A stretch of 64,000 nt of DNA from assembly GCA_018398575.1 (NCBI GenBank), contig JAGTXZ010000005.1:124001-188000 (forward strand), in the 5' to 3' direction. Below are positions 1-10,313 of the stretch, one piece after another. Position 1 is the first letter of the stretch. Each line of letters starts with the position of its first letter. The position numbers and the translations under genes are program-made. The stretch is from Ampelomyces quisqualis (lineage: Eukaryota; Ascomycota; Dothideomycetes; Pleosporales; Phaeosphaeriaceae). The notes beneath the pieces were generated by a model, which was not told the origin of the DNA, searched no databases, and worked only from the letters and a program-made list of their open reading frames with translations.

Positions 1-2
1 TG

Positions 3-119
3 TTTGGACAACGCCAAGACAGCCTCTATCTGCAGCCCAATACGCCTCTACTGAAAAAAGAGTCCATGGAAAAGACGTCACCCACTTCTGAAGACGCGTC
101 TGGCGAGTCCGGAAGATAA
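3..119 (+). other. Open segment ending in TAA just before the first ORF
   Basis: A coding-like stretch of 38 codons is open from the window edge and stops at TAA 117-119. It lies in the same frame as the ORF that begins 24 bases later. It may be the end of an upstream gene, or the 5' part of the next gene interrupted by a nonsense codon. No intron of realistic length removes the stop: the only GT/AG pairs in reach give about 30 bp. Confidence 0.3.
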
Positions 120-143
120 CCTCGCAGGCACGGCCATGCCACA

Positions 144-1328
144 ATGCTGGAGTTCATTGACCAGAAGGTGAGCAGAGAGCATGCTGGGCAGCCACAATGT
201 ACTGACGACAGCCAGCGGACCGAGCTTCAGCTCTTTGGATCTGAACAGAACATGTCCACGCTTCAAGATCTTAGTAACCTGCTGTATACGCGCGAACGGC
301 TCCAACAGCTGGGGTGTACATTTACCATCCATGGCGAGCTGAGTACGTTTGGGGACCCCAAAAGGCTTCAAGAGTTCGAACAGTTGCTGCGACTTGGTCC
401 AATTTACGACGAACAGTGGAGGATGTTCTTCAACAAAGATAAGGCTGCCGTGCCTGTGCAAGAAGCAATGATGTGGTCAGACATGCGGACTTTGAAACGT
501 GTGCTCACCAACGAGAGCGTTATTTTCGGTGCTGATCATCAAAGAATGAACCATGGAGCTGGAAGTGCCAAACTCTTTCGTTTGTGCGCAGCTTACGACG
601 ATCTGCACAAATTGTGGTCAGCGGCGATCCCAGCTCGTACCTTGACGCCCATTCCGGAGCGTGAACAGGATGACTCAATCGATGATAGCGGCTGTTACAT
701 GGACGAAGAGGTTGATGGCTTTGTCGAGGGGGTTGATGACTTGCCGACAAGGACAGGAGAGTTCAATGACTCTAAAGGGAGTCTGCCTCGAAACATCGGC
801 TGGCGTTTCAGTGACGAAATCACTCCTCTAGCGGATGCTCGAAACCGTACCTCCATGAGCGATGACGGTCTCGCCGAATTGGAAGCTGACGTGGCGGCCG
901 CCGTGGCTGTGCAACGTCTGTCCATGAATCTTAGCGAGAAGAAGTCCAAACGCGAAGACTCAAAAGGCTCCGGCTGGTCGGCATTCAAGACTCGACTGCG
1001 ACACGGCCCATCTCCTCTCCAGGTAAGCTGTGGTTGCACACACAAGGCTTCAGCAGAGCGACTGATGGAGGCGCAGAACGTAGCCACGACCAGCACCAGC
1101 GTGGAGCAGAGTCACGAAATAAAGACAGAGTCTCGCCGAAATCATGTTAGTAGCCTTGGGTCTGAAGACAGTAGGAATTCCGCAACAAATTCCGCGACTA
1201 GATTGCGGAAAAGCGCGGAGGCAAAAGGAGGAAAGAAAAGCCGCAAGGGCTGGTGGCGCGGAATGTTTGGGAGGACTTCTGATCAGACGGCGAATGAAAA
1301 GCACACTCATGTGGGAGGTTGGTGGTAG
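144..1328 (+). CDS. Uncharacterised protein, 394 aa, possibly 5'-incomplete
   Basis: I do not recognise a family. Residues 1-170 look folded, with mixed hydrophobic and charged segments and several Trp. Residues 175-395 are acidic, then Ser/Lys-rich and probably disordered. Near the end is a basic, Trp-rich patch (KGWWRGMFGR) that loosely resembles the tails of the two disordered proteins at 4.8-6.7 kb. The first ATG at 144 is used because an in-frame TAA lies at 117-119. Because the frame upstream of that stop is also coding-like, the true N-terminus may lie outside the window or the gene may be damaged. No signal peptide or membrane segment is visible. Single exon as read. Confidence 0.45.
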   Translation: MLEFIDQKVSREHAGQPQCTDDSQRTELQLFGSEQNMSTLQDLSNLLYTRERLQQLGCTFTIHGELSTFGDPKRLQEFEQLLRLGPIYDEQWRMFFNKDKAAVPVQEAMMWSDMRTLKRVLTNESVIFGADHQRMNHGAGSAKLFRLCAAYDDLHKLWSAAIPARTLTPIPEREQDDSIDDSGCYMDEEVDGFVEGVDDLPTRTGEFNDSKGSLPRNIGWRFSDEITPLADARNRTSMSDDGLAELEADVAAAVAVQRLSMNLSEKKSKREDSKGSGWSAFKTRLRHGPSPLQVSCGCTHKASAERLMEAQNVATTSTSVEQSHEIKTESRRNHVSSLGSEDSRNSATNSATRLRKSAEAKGGKKSRKGWWRGMFGRTSDQTANEKHTHVGGWW

Positions 1329-1992
1329 AAGACATCTGTATCTGGCAGATAGGATGGGTCTGGAATCCGCGAGGGTGATTTACAAAGTGAAACAATATAA
1401 CACTCTGAAGCTTGCTTTCTTGCCTGATTTGCGCGAGGCATTGTCGTTCGAGGATGAGTGTGACATATCCAGCAAAGTGATCAAGAAAGAGCTCGCTTAC
1501 TTAACCACGGCAAGATTGATGAATTGTACGATAGCAGTAGGGAGTTTGGCGAGGGTTTTGATCCCTACATTTGAGACGCGTGACGTCATAGGCTTGGCCC
1601 GTCCATTGTGGCCGCCACGACTACCCTTCCCGACCTCAAACATCCCACAACGCGCGCTCCAAGTCATCTTCCCTGTCACTGCTATTCCATGCAGGATCTG
1701 GGCCTCAGAATGGAGTATGATGAGTGGCCATTCAACTCTCGCCTAGAGGTCCCTCGACACGGACTCGAGAACCAGCAGACAAACCACGGAAGTTTTCACA
1801 TCTCATAGCTTTCTCATTGTTCGTCACGAGTGATCCATAATTTGGGGCGTTTCTTCACTGGGCCTCTCTACAAAGGAAGATGAGTTGCTCAAATCTGATT
1901 GATGATTGTTTGATACTGGCGCCGAGGGCCCTTGGTGCTAAGCAAAAATTGGGGTTATGTTGACAATGTCATGGTAAGTATGCTGCAGAGAG
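1329..1992. other. Intergenic, no gene seen
   Basis: Short open stretches occur in several frames but none has a recognisable motif or splice structure. It separates the first ORF from the glycosidase relic. Confidence 0.5.
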
Positions 1993-2318
1993 ATGGGGTG
2001 CATATCCGGCACCCTCCAGTGTCCCGGCGCAACTTGTCAAGGCAATTGGCACGTCTATACCGTGGAAGTCGACCGCAGCTCGAAGCCTGAAAAGCTTTCT
2101 TGGAGTGTTGACGACGTTGTCTATCACACAGTGAAGGAGACCATGCCGGTGCAGATACCTGGAAACAGGCGGTACAGTATGGGCGTATGACTCTGCTTAA
2201 TGTCGCTATTGGTAGGGCGTTTCTGTATGAGAACAAGGGCAGCCGAACGCCGACACCAGCCATTGTGCCTGGGAAGCCTCTATCTGCCGACTGGGTCGCG
2301 GTCTTCAACTCTTTCTGA
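1993..2318 (+). pseudogene. Truncated, frameshifted GH16 beta-glucanase relic
   Basis: The frame from 1993 reads a fragment typical of the C-terminal half of fungal GH16 endo-beta-1,3(4)-glucanases. It contains CPGATCQGNWHVYTVEVDRS and then a W-x-V-D-x-V-x-Y-H-T-V stretch. Around 2146-2150 the match jumps frame. From 2151 a second frame continues with ADTWKQAV, LLNVAIG and a final WVAVFNSF before TGA 2316-2318, which is the usual end of this family. The N-terminal half, including the catalytic Glu motif, is absent. Family members are secreted enzymes acting on glucans. Here the ORF is broken and cannot encode an active enzyme. The family call rests on motif recognition. Confidence 0.7.
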
Positions 2319-2677
2319 ACACGACAACTTGAGTAGTGCTCTGTGCCTGGCATTTCAGGGAGATGTGCACGCTGCTATGCAATGGACGCCTCACAATGAC
2401 TTAAAATATGGCGGTAGTGGGGATTGCGATCCTCTCTAAGATAGAAGACCATGCATGTCTACTTCCTTGTCCATGACGTATGAGCGTTTCGCAGATATTC
2501 ACTTCACCGCCCAGTAGCGCTTTCACTTTCACCAGGCAACTTTAACCGAGCTCGGATGGCTTGATATGCCAAGCCTGGGGAAGCGGCTACTAGAAGAACT
2601 TCAATCTGAGCTGGCGTTCTTCTCTTCTACACACCAACATCGTTACAGCGCCACGTGCGACGCCCGCGTCCACAATC
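2319..2677. other. Intergenic, probable promoter of the 521-aa gene
   Basis: No conserved reading frame. It ends in a CAATC-ATG start context for the downstream gene. Confidence 0.4.
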
Positions 2678-4243
2678 ATGAGGCCATTCACTACAGAGCA
2701 GGAGATAGCTTTCACTCATCGGCCATGCTCGAGGCAAAGGTTCGATCATATGCGCAACGGGTCAGACGTCACGGTCGAGAGTACCGCAACATCTTCACCT
2801 ACTGGTGTCAACACTGCTACGACGTCTGCCTCCACGTACTCCACTTCCTCGACAAACCCCCCATCTCACCTGAAATCTGAACAGCTATATTATCAGCCCG
2901 TCATGTCAGTCTACTATCAATACGACGAGAATGGCGCGCTGCAAGCAACGTCAAAACGCAGGGCACCTCCTTGCGAAGGCTCCATTCATCCGCATGTCGA
3001 CTATTACCTTGAGCGAGGAGATACAGTGGGAGCCTATCTGGCCCAGCGAGCAATGACCTCATACGGTCACATTGCTGAAGAGGCGTTTCATCCCGTGCCA
3101 CCAAAAGAAGAGCCCATGTACCACCGGCAGCCAGACTTCGATGAGACCCGGCAAGAAACCAGCGCACGTCATCAAACAGGAGAGATGGATGACTCATTCG
3201 AGGTCCAAGGAGACCAATACTATGGCCATCCAAGCACAGTCAGCGACCACAGTCCAGCGTCGCACGCCAGTCTGCCGTTCAGATATCCTGATCCCGAAGA
3301 CATTCGCCACCTCCACACCATCTACAGCCTTCTGCCGTGGATCGACACTGCGCGTAGGTTCCGTGCTCTTGAAGGTCCAGCGCTCGACATTGTTGAAAAT
3401 GAGACCAACTTCGTGTTTGCACACGACCTACCGAAGAAGATGCTGGTCCTCTACTTTGGCAGGAGGAAAGTCAGCGAGTTCATCCGGACGCTAGGACCTC
3501 GACGCGATGAGCAGTTCGAGAACTGCCGCGGAAGACAGATACTCGTCATCCCGAGCGGTGTCAGCAGCATAGCGGCATTCAGAGTCCTGGCCTCATGGAT
3601 GTCACGGGCGTCTCAGCAGTACTGTATGGGCAGCATGAGGCAGTTCCGCGTGCCGCAGAATACTTACGCCGCTTGCACTCTTGCACAAACACTGACACTG
3701 TTTGGTCTTCACAAAGACGCACGGCGTGTTGACGAGTTCATTGCCCGGGAGCACTTTCGACGGCCAATATTCGCTGTGGAGCTCGAGTCGCTCTGGAACA
3801 GCCTGGGTGGAGGTAATAGGTATACATACGCCATGATCAAGATCGTCGCCGATCGGCTACGGGTGTATGAGGTTGGCGCGAGTAAGAAGTCTCCGATGCT
3901 GGAGGAGATGCTGCAGCTATTAGAAAGATATCCACAGCTCAAAGCTCGTGTACGAGATCCGAATCTCAATGAAACGTGCCGGCCGATTTTCAGCGGGGAG
4001 TGGTGCAGATCGATGGGAATCCCGCCAAGAGAGGGACGCCCCAACGAGTCCCCGGGGAGAGCGTTGAACGAAACCGCGACAGTTCAGGAAGACCGCGGTG
4101 GTGGCGCACCGAAGCAGATGATGGAGCCTGGGCCATCGGAGAAGCCAAAGATTCGCACTCGCATGGCTGCGGTATTGCGAATTGTGCCTTCAAACGAAAG
4201 CAGGCCCCTGGAGGATGGAAACCGTAATCAGATGGCTGAGTGA
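2678..4243 (+). CDS. Uncharacterised protein, 521 aa
   Basis: Single-exon reading frame. Residues 1-200 are rich in Ser, Thr, Pro, Tyr and His and probably disordered. Residues 205-450 form a compact, mostly helical core containing LLPWIDTARRF, a VFAHDLPKKMLVLYFGRRKVSEF segment (positions about 250-275) and an AFRVLASWM...LAQTLTLFGL pattern. The latter is vaguely like the helical end of BTB/POZ-type fungal proteins, but too weak to name. The last 70 residues are charged and low in complexity. No signal peptide or membrane helix. The start at 2678 is the first ATG; an internal Met at about residue 76 (MSVYYQY) is an alternative. Confidence 0.6.
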   Translation: MRPFTTEQEIAFTHRPCSRQRFDHMRNGSDVTVESTATSSPTGVNTATTSASTYSTSSTNPPSHLKSEQLYYQPVMSVYYQYDENGALQATSKRRAPPCEGSIHPHVDYYLERGDTVGAYLAQRAMTSYGHIAEEAFHPVPPKEEPMYHRQPDFDETRQETSARHQTGEMDDSFEVQGDQYYGHPSTVSDHSPASHASLPFRYPDPEDIRHLHTIYSLLPWIDTARRFRALEGPALDIVENETNFVFAHDLPKKMLVLYFGRRKVSEFIRTLGPRRDEQFENCRGRQILVIPSGVSSIAAFRVLASWMSRASQQYCMGSMRQFRVPQNTYAACTLAQTLTLFGLHKDARRVDEFIAREHFRRPIFAVELESLWNSLGGGNRYTYAMIKIVADRLRVYEVGASKKSPMLEEMLQLLERYPQLKARVRDPNLNETCRPIFSGEWCRSMGIPPREGRPNESPGRALNETATVQEDRGGGAPKQMMEPGPSEKPKIRTRMAAVLRIVPSNESRPLEDGNRNQMAE

Positions 4244-4837
4244 CGAATATTTTGTGTACGTGGTTGGGACCCCTGCGAAGGTAGTGTTTTGATCCCTGGA
4301 ACGACGCGTCGTTGGCTTGCAGCTCTGGCCTTGAACGATTGCACGAACGCGAAAGCATCGTACGTCGCATGTGTAGACCGAAATCACGATGTGCCAGAGG
4401 AGCTTGCTGTGTATATGTCGTTACGATGCGATGAGATGAGGCTGGTGGAATTCGCGTGGAAAACACGTGTGCAGTGGAGGCGCGCATCGCACGAGTCAGC
4501 CTACCAAGTCTAGTGCACTGTGCTGACTAGATACCTTCACCGAGCACCCCAAGTGCCAACCAATTGCAATTGCGGTGACGATCTTAACGTAGCTATATTT
4601 CAATGTTTACATCTTATTGAGACAGTGACTGCAGTTGAATGACAGCAGATCAGCAGCTTGAACGCCACTTCAGCAATGAGGTGTCGCACACTTCAGCGTC
4701 ATGGTCTAATCACATCACCACGCACATTCTTTAGGAAGATGTGATTTTTATCATCTTCTCTCTGAATCTCAAATCAAAGCTGTTGAGGCGTTCCAACTTG
4801 CACAAAAAGAACTGGACAGCAAACAAATACAAACACC
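4244..4837. other. Intergenic
   Basis: A 75-codon open stretch at 4289-4513 has no recognisable features. The last 100 bases before 4838 are A-rich, as expected for a fungal 5' leader. Confidence 0.4.
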
Positions 4838-5347
4838 ATGGCCCAGCCGCCAAAGCCAAACAACACATCATCCATACATTCTCCCGCTTACAGGTCCTCC
4901 GCGATCGGTCGTAAAAACCAGAAAAACAAGCGTCAGTACGCTCTCCCAGAGTTCGCCTTTGAAGACACCGTCCACGCCTCGCAAGGCAGTGATGAACACG
5001 GCCTCACAAAGCCTGACGATGACAAACAGACTCTTGTTGTAGAGCAACACCGCCCCATTCCAGTCTCCCCATGTATCAACGCCACGGGTCGAGATCATCG
5101 CGCTCGACTGTGCCTGGCAAGCGTAGATTACGCTACGCCGCGGGAAACATTCTGCGACATCACTCCGTTGTTGCGAGACGGTCCGAAGCGCGAACCTGTG
5201 AATGGAATTGCCGACGAAGGTGACATTCTGGAAATGCATCTGTCGGAGGATGAGGAGCTGGGTGAGGAGTTTGAAGTGATTGATAAGCGGGAGTGCAAAG
5301 TAGTGCATAACGGGACTGTGAGGTGGTATAGGGGGTTCAGACGTTGA
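4838..5347 (+). CDS. Small disordered protein with WYRGFRR tail
   Basis: A 169-aa single-exon protein starting at CACC-ATG-GC, a good fungal start context. Composition is basic at the N-terminus (residues 20-35, GRKNQKNKRQ) and acidic at residues 130-152 (LSEDEELGEEFEVID), with little predicted fold between. It ends in VRWYRGFRR. The next gene downstream on the same strand ends in RKWYKGFRRW, also preceded by an acidic/hydrophobic stretch, so the two look like diverged paralogues sharing a C-terminal tail. Function unknown; no domain recognised. The tail could be a basic-aromatic interaction or membrane-association motif, which is inference. Confidence 0.6.
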   Translation: MAQPPKPNNTSSIHSPAYRSSAIGRKNQKNKRQYALPEFAFEDTVHASQGSDEHGLTKPDDDKQTLVVEQHRPIPVSPCINATGRDHRARLCLASVDYATPRETFCDITPLLRDGPKREPVNGIADEGDILEMHLSEDEELGEEFEVIDKRECKVVHNGTVRWYRGFRR

Positions 5348-5756
5348 TTGTGGGATGAGGAGGATGTTGTAGAAAATCTTGTTGCAGCCATTGCTTGCTT
5401 GGTTGGATTTGTGAAGTGTTGGAGAAATTGACTTGTAAATAAGCTGCTGGATAGGCTGGTACAGTGGTCAGCGTCGGGAGCTACACGCGCTCGGTGATGA
5501 GGGAAGACACTCGTCCCCTCCATGCCACTACTTCGATTTTTATCCGCGCTTCAAGATATCCCTTCACTACACCATTTCAGCATCACACCTATAGTCAGCT
5601 CCAGCCTGTCACACTCTTGTCTCCCTTATCAAACGCCTTCCGATCTTCCTTTTTCTTCAAAAGCCCCCAACGTCCTCGCAATCTATGCATACCTTCAAAT
5701 CAGCCCTTTCGGACTTCACACGCCCACTAAACACTAGCTTGGAGGATAGAATATAT
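5348..5756. other. Intergenic, promoter of the second tail-motif gene
   Basis: Pyrimidine-rich between about 5560 and 5700, a pattern common just upstream of fungal transcription starts. The frame of the downstream gene stays open back to 5685, but the Met at 5757 gives an N-terminus resembling that of the upstream paralogue. Confidence 0.4.
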
Positions 5757-6725
5757 ATGCCTCAGAACCATAATAGCCAGAAACGCCGAAAGGCAGCAGC
5801 GCGTAGGACCCCTAATGTCAAAGAGAGTGTCAAGCCAGCAAGTGTAAGGCATAAAGCGCCTACGTCGATGTGGGATGATGCTAGTGGAGTCATGTTTGAT
5901 GTTCCGGGAGACAAGGAGAGTAAGAATAAAGATGTTGTGCAGCGTGACCAGAAGACTGGATTCAATACTAGGCCGCGAAGAGGCGGCGCGAGACGGCCAC
6001 CTCCGATCGACTCGGGAGTCTTGAGCCCCGCGCACCCTGACAGTCATGGTCATAAAGGAGGGCCTGACGCGACTGCTGGACAAAGAGCCCTGGAAAATCC
6101 CGCGCACTCAAAGATCCGAGAGGTAGTGGTAAAGCGAGATGCTACGATCCAGCCAGCTCCTATGTCACCAATGCGGGTGCTCAAGCGCCCAGGCCTCGGT
6201 GCCACGTCTTCCTCTCTGACTTTGGAGCATGTGCGCCGTCTGCGGGGACAGGAACAGCAGGATGCCGCATTACCGACATCGCCAGCATTCATGCCAAACC
6301 TCCGTCTTTCGGGCTCAGATTGGGCAAAGCCTTCGTGCAAGATTGCTAAACCTTCAGCGTGTGTTGTGCCTGAAATTTCAGAAACATTTGGCTCTCCCCA
6401 GGCTCGCCCGTCGAAAGAATCGGAGGATCTGACTAAAGCCGTTGAAGAAACTACCATCTTCCAGAGCATCTCCTCCTCGCCGCCAGATCGTCAATCATCC
6501 AAGCAGAAGAGCGCTTCGGAAAGCCACAAAGAGGTGGAGGTTGGCGAAAGTCGTATAGTGCAGCCGATCAAGACAAGGGAGGCAGTCAAGGGTGAAGCTA
6601 ACAAATCTACAGACTCGTTCGTGTTGTTATCGCGCGAGTTTGAGAGAGTTGAGACGCCTGCGCAGGATGAGAGCGAGCACAACGGTGCGAAGAGAAAGTG
6701 GTACAAGGGATTTCGTCGGTGGTAG
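5757..6725 (+). CDS. Disordered basic protein with WYKGFRRW tail
   Basis: 322 aa, single exon. The start at 5757 (MPQNHNSQKRRK) is chosen over 5685 because it parallels the upstream paralogue (MAQPPK...). The N-terminus is strongly basic (residues 7-30), compatible with a nuclear localisation signal. The middle is Ser/Pro/Lys-rich and likely disordered. The end contains FVLLSREFERVE and then KRKWYKGFRRW. The equivalent positions in the neighbour are EFEVIDKREC and VRWYRGFRR, so homology seems to extend about 30 residues. No known domain. Probably arose with its neighbour by tandem duplication and fast divergence, which is inference. Confidence 0.6.
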   Translation: MPQNHNSQKRRKAAARRTPNVKESVKPASVRHKAPTSMWDDASGVMFDVPGDKESKNKDVVQRDQKTGFNTRPRRGGARRPPPIDSGVLSPAHPDSHGHKGGPDATAGQRALENPAHSKIREVVVKRDATIQPAPMSPMRVLKRPGLGATSSSLTLEHVRRLRGQEQQDAALPTSPAFMPNLRLSGSDWAKPSCKIAKPSACVVPEISETFGSPQARPSKESEDLTKAVEETTIFQSISSSPPDRQSSKQKSASESHKEVEVGESRIVQPIKTREAVKGEANKSTDSFVLLSREFERVETPAQDESEHNGAKRKWYKGFRRW

Positions 6726-8151
6726 CCTAGCCGTTGCCTGGAAGTAGTAGCTATAAATGAATTATTTTGCAAACTTGTGTGAATAGTAAGGTGGCGTACC
6801 GCTGTCATGAATTGTCTCGAGTCTCGGCAGCCCTGATCTCAGTGTAGCGGGGAGAGCTTTTCCCAGTATTGGTGTTTGAAGGAGCCAGTATGTGATCATC
6901 TTGCCGTTTGAATGACAGCCAGCAGTTTGTGAGAGTCGCTCAAATCTGTGGTGTCTGGGCACTCATTACCATGGCACACACATCCTCACATCTATCGCGC
7001 AGCCAAAATCGAGCTCTTCCTCGAGAAGATGGAAAAGTGAAAGCCGCATCTTTCCAGCGCCGCAACGCCCACAAACACTACGCGCGTCAAAGTCTCCTCA
7101 ACTCGCCTTCACCTTGGGTCGCGTGCGTCGCTGCCCGCACGTTACCCCACCCACCTCATGTACCAAAACTGCTTTACCTCACTATTTAAACGCTCTGCAA
7201 AGCCATCTCCTCCATAGCGATGACCGATGACCGACTGCTTTAGTCTAACTTCGTATTGTGCGGAAGTCTCAGCCTGGCTCTGGACGACCAATATCTGACG
7301 CGATTGAATATTCTAGTGGTTCGCGAATTCGATCCTTTTTGTTAACACTGAATTGTTCTTTTGGTCCGACGGGAAGCGCAACGGATAAAGCCTTCATACG
7401 CGAGCGGTGATGCAGTTCCCAGTATTCATTGCCGTTGGCCGACCCCTCGCGGCAGCATTCTTCTTCTCCTTCTCGTTGATCGCTGAATACACGGGCGTGC
7501 CAGTATCGGGGCATATAAATAAAACTTTGTTGAAGATGTTAAAGACCCTTATACTGAAGCAGTTGCACTTGAAGAAGATCTTTTTTTTGGTGGCAACAAC
7601 GCCACCCCACGAAGTGGCCTGAGAAAGATCGCATGGGAGCAGATGACCTTTGCTAAGCCAGTTGGGGAGTGAATGAAAATCGGATCAAGGAGCAGGTGAC
7701 ATAGGGAAATTCAATATGGGAAATGGGAAGAAGCGGTGGCTTTAGACTTGGGGCAGGAATGAAAAGTCAAGAGCGAACCAGCATGTAGTACACCTGCAGT
7801 ATATGCTGGCTTGCGGAATAATACTGAAAGAAATACCGCAAAAACGACTGAAGTTTTGAGAGTGAACTCTCGTTGGCTCTGATCTAATACCAGATGAGTT
7901 GGTTCGATTGATGCCTGGCTATGAGAAATAAGTCGGCTAGTCAGCAGCACCAAGGTGATACAGTGTGCTTCAGAGAGGGGCGTGAGATGGTGGGTGAAGG
8001 TGAAAAGGCTGCGGAGCCCGGCTCCCTGTTGCATTTCGTTTCGCTGGCGGCCCGTGCGCGTGTCAACGTCATCCTTCCGCGTCGTCCATCACCTTCTCTG
8101 CCAACAACTTGCGGCCATGTCTCGGCGCACCATGCAACCTTCACTGATACC
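6726..8151. other. Long intergenic region, possible small ORF
   Basis: No convincing gene. A 73-codon ORF at 6971-7189 starts in a good context (TACC-ATG-GC) and has a basic Ser/Arg/Lys-rich beginning a little like the two upstream tail-motif proteins, but lacks their tail. A TATTTAAAC box lies near 7184-7192. A tRNA-like D-arm at 7376-7391 lacks the rest of a tRNA. The last 200 bases are the promoter and leader of the PXB-domain gene. Confidence 0.4.
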
Positions 8152-10313
8152 ATGCCTCCCACCTCCGCGCCTCTCACACCGGCGCAAACGCATGCTCTAT
8201 TCGACATTCTAATTCACCACCAACTTTACTCGGAAATTTCCGCCTTTAAATACCCCACTACTATCAATCAATATGGCTACCCGTTCAAGAAGGCTGAGGG
8301 CTCACAGTCCACCAGTCCTCTGTTGCAGAACATGCTTAACAAATTCGCCCTGACCAATCCGGCGTTGAAAAATTTGGGCGAAGGATTCTGGCAGGACAAA
8401 GTAGGCGTCCTGGTAGGGAAACTCGCGGAAGCCGAACTCAGCGAGAGCTACGACAAAGGCGCTATCGGCTCGCGAAAGGCTCTGGCAACGGCGGCGAGCA
8501 GCATAGCCGAGTACATTGCCCGGGGAATGTTAGGAGGATATCCAGTCACCAAGGGACAGGACGGCCAGAAGCAGGTCTACGACACGAGTAGGCCAGAGGA
8601 TGTCCAACGTGGTTTCGATGATCTTATGCACGGGCTCATATATGACGACTTACTGGATCATATGTTTGATAGAGTCAAGGAGACCGGACAGTTGGAAGAC
8701 CATCTGGGTGTCATACAGGCGGGACACGAATACATGTTGCTGAAGTGAGCATTTGGCCCATCTGTGCTCGGCCCAGCTAACATGTCAGCGCCGCATCATT
8801 CCTCCACCACGTCTTCATCATGTCACCAGACGGGCAGTACCTAGTCCGAGTCCTCGAAAACGCGCACCGCCTTATCCCATACATGGTCATCAAGCAGACT
8901 TTACGGGTGGGAAACGCGGCAACAATGATCAACGGCATGGTCAGGCTCGTACTGGCGAAGCTCTCAGTCACAGCCATGACGAACTGGATAGGATTGACAA
9001 ACAACTCCAACGATGGCATGAACCTGCTGCAACAGATCATATCGACAGTCCTGGCATGGGATACGTCGGAGTTCCAGAAAAGGGCGACCAAGCTGGAATC
9101 TTCTCGGGATGCACCAGAGAAGAAAGTGTTCAAAGCAATCAAGAACCATGTCTATGCAGGAAGAGACAAACACGAAGCCGCGCGCAATAAGTCGATACAG
9201 GATTCAAAGTCTATTGTAGCCGTCATCCTCGAGTCTGCAGACGCTGGTGTAAATATCAAAGGTCTAAGCGAGCATCAGCACAGTGTCGCGATGGAGTACT
9301 ACAGCACGTATCTGTCCATTCGCGACCGCGAAGAGCTCACCAAGATCTCTTGCAAGCTCCAGCCCGACATCCTGACGTCGATGGTCCGCGAAATCGTAAC
9401 GGCCATGGACCCAGTCATACGCGCCATACACAACGCAGTCGATTTGTCTGGGACGATACAGGATACGGAAAATTTTCTCACGGGATTAATCAAGGTTTCA
9501 AAGCCGAAAAAGAGGGGTGGTCGGAGTCGGCAGAACTCGCGCGAGAGCTCACCAGCTCCATCAACACCCGCTAGTAGTACGGACCAAGACGCGAGCGAAG
9601 TGCCGACGGTGGAAGACTACGTGCAGCTCCTGCGAAAGCATGCCCCTTCCATGCACAAGTTTGTGCATCAAGTCACCAAGAACGCGCCCGAACTAGGCAA
9701 CGACTACCTGGTTTATGCAAAGAGGATATTTTCAGAATTCAAGGTGAATGAGCACGCCAAGACGGCCGAAGAGCGAGGCGAAGGCGGGGCAGGCAACATG
9801 AGCGCACCTTTGCAGGCCATGTTTTCTACTCTCTCGGAAGAGAAACAAGACGAATTAAAGAAACTGCTAGATGACCACGAGGCCCACCTCGGGCAGTTGA
9901 AAGAGACTTCATTGTCTCGTCTAACGTCCATTATGCAACCATCTGCGTCCCCATCAAAGGTACCCAGCCGAGGCACCACACACGGTCCTGGAATGTATCT
10001 GTCTCGCTGGAACTCGCTTCTCGACTCTACTCTGATCACGCCCGCTGCCGTCCACGGCGCGGTGCGGAGAGGATGGCAAGTCAAGGGCGAGTTGGACGGC
10101 AAGGGCTTGAAGACGGCTACTACGCTCCTCGACACCAGGAAGAGCAAGGACAGGAACACGCAGATGATGGCGGATGGTGCTGGTGACGCACAGGAGCGCT
10201 GGGAGAGGAAGAGAGATGCCATGCAGGAAGACCAGATGACGAGGGTGTGGGATGGGATGAGAGACGGCTGGGTGGGTGTTTGTCGAGGGTTGGAGGTCAT
10301 GGGGCCTGACTAG
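8152..10313 (+). CDS. PX-associated (PXB/DUF3818) domain protein
   Basis: Two exons, 8152-8744 and 8789-10313, give 705 aa. The 44-bp intron GTGAGC...CTAAC...TCAG restores the frame through LLNAASFLHHVF. Residues about 8-140 match the fungal PXB region (LTPAQTHALFDILIHHQLYSE, IAEYIARGMLGGYP). Residues about 195-480 match the DUF3818/PX-C region (LIPYMVIKQTLRVGNAATMI, TNWIGLTNN). Family members are lipid-binding peripheral membrane proteins, often with a phosphoinositide-binding PX domain between these parts. I see no PX domain here. A Ser/Pro linker lies near 440-470 and a charged C-terminal half follows. Cellular role is inferred only as membrane or lipid traffic. The upstream frame is open to 7921, but 8152 begins the conserved region. 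Confidence 0.8.

Noticed and set aside
1144..1746. 200-codon plus-strand ORF
   Set aside because: Half overlaps the 394-aa ORF in another frame; the remainder has no recognisable features.
7376..7391. tRNA-Arg-like D-arm (GCGCAACGGATAAAGC)
   Set aside because: No matching box B (GGTTCRANTCC) or acceptor stem downstream; at most a decayed fragment.
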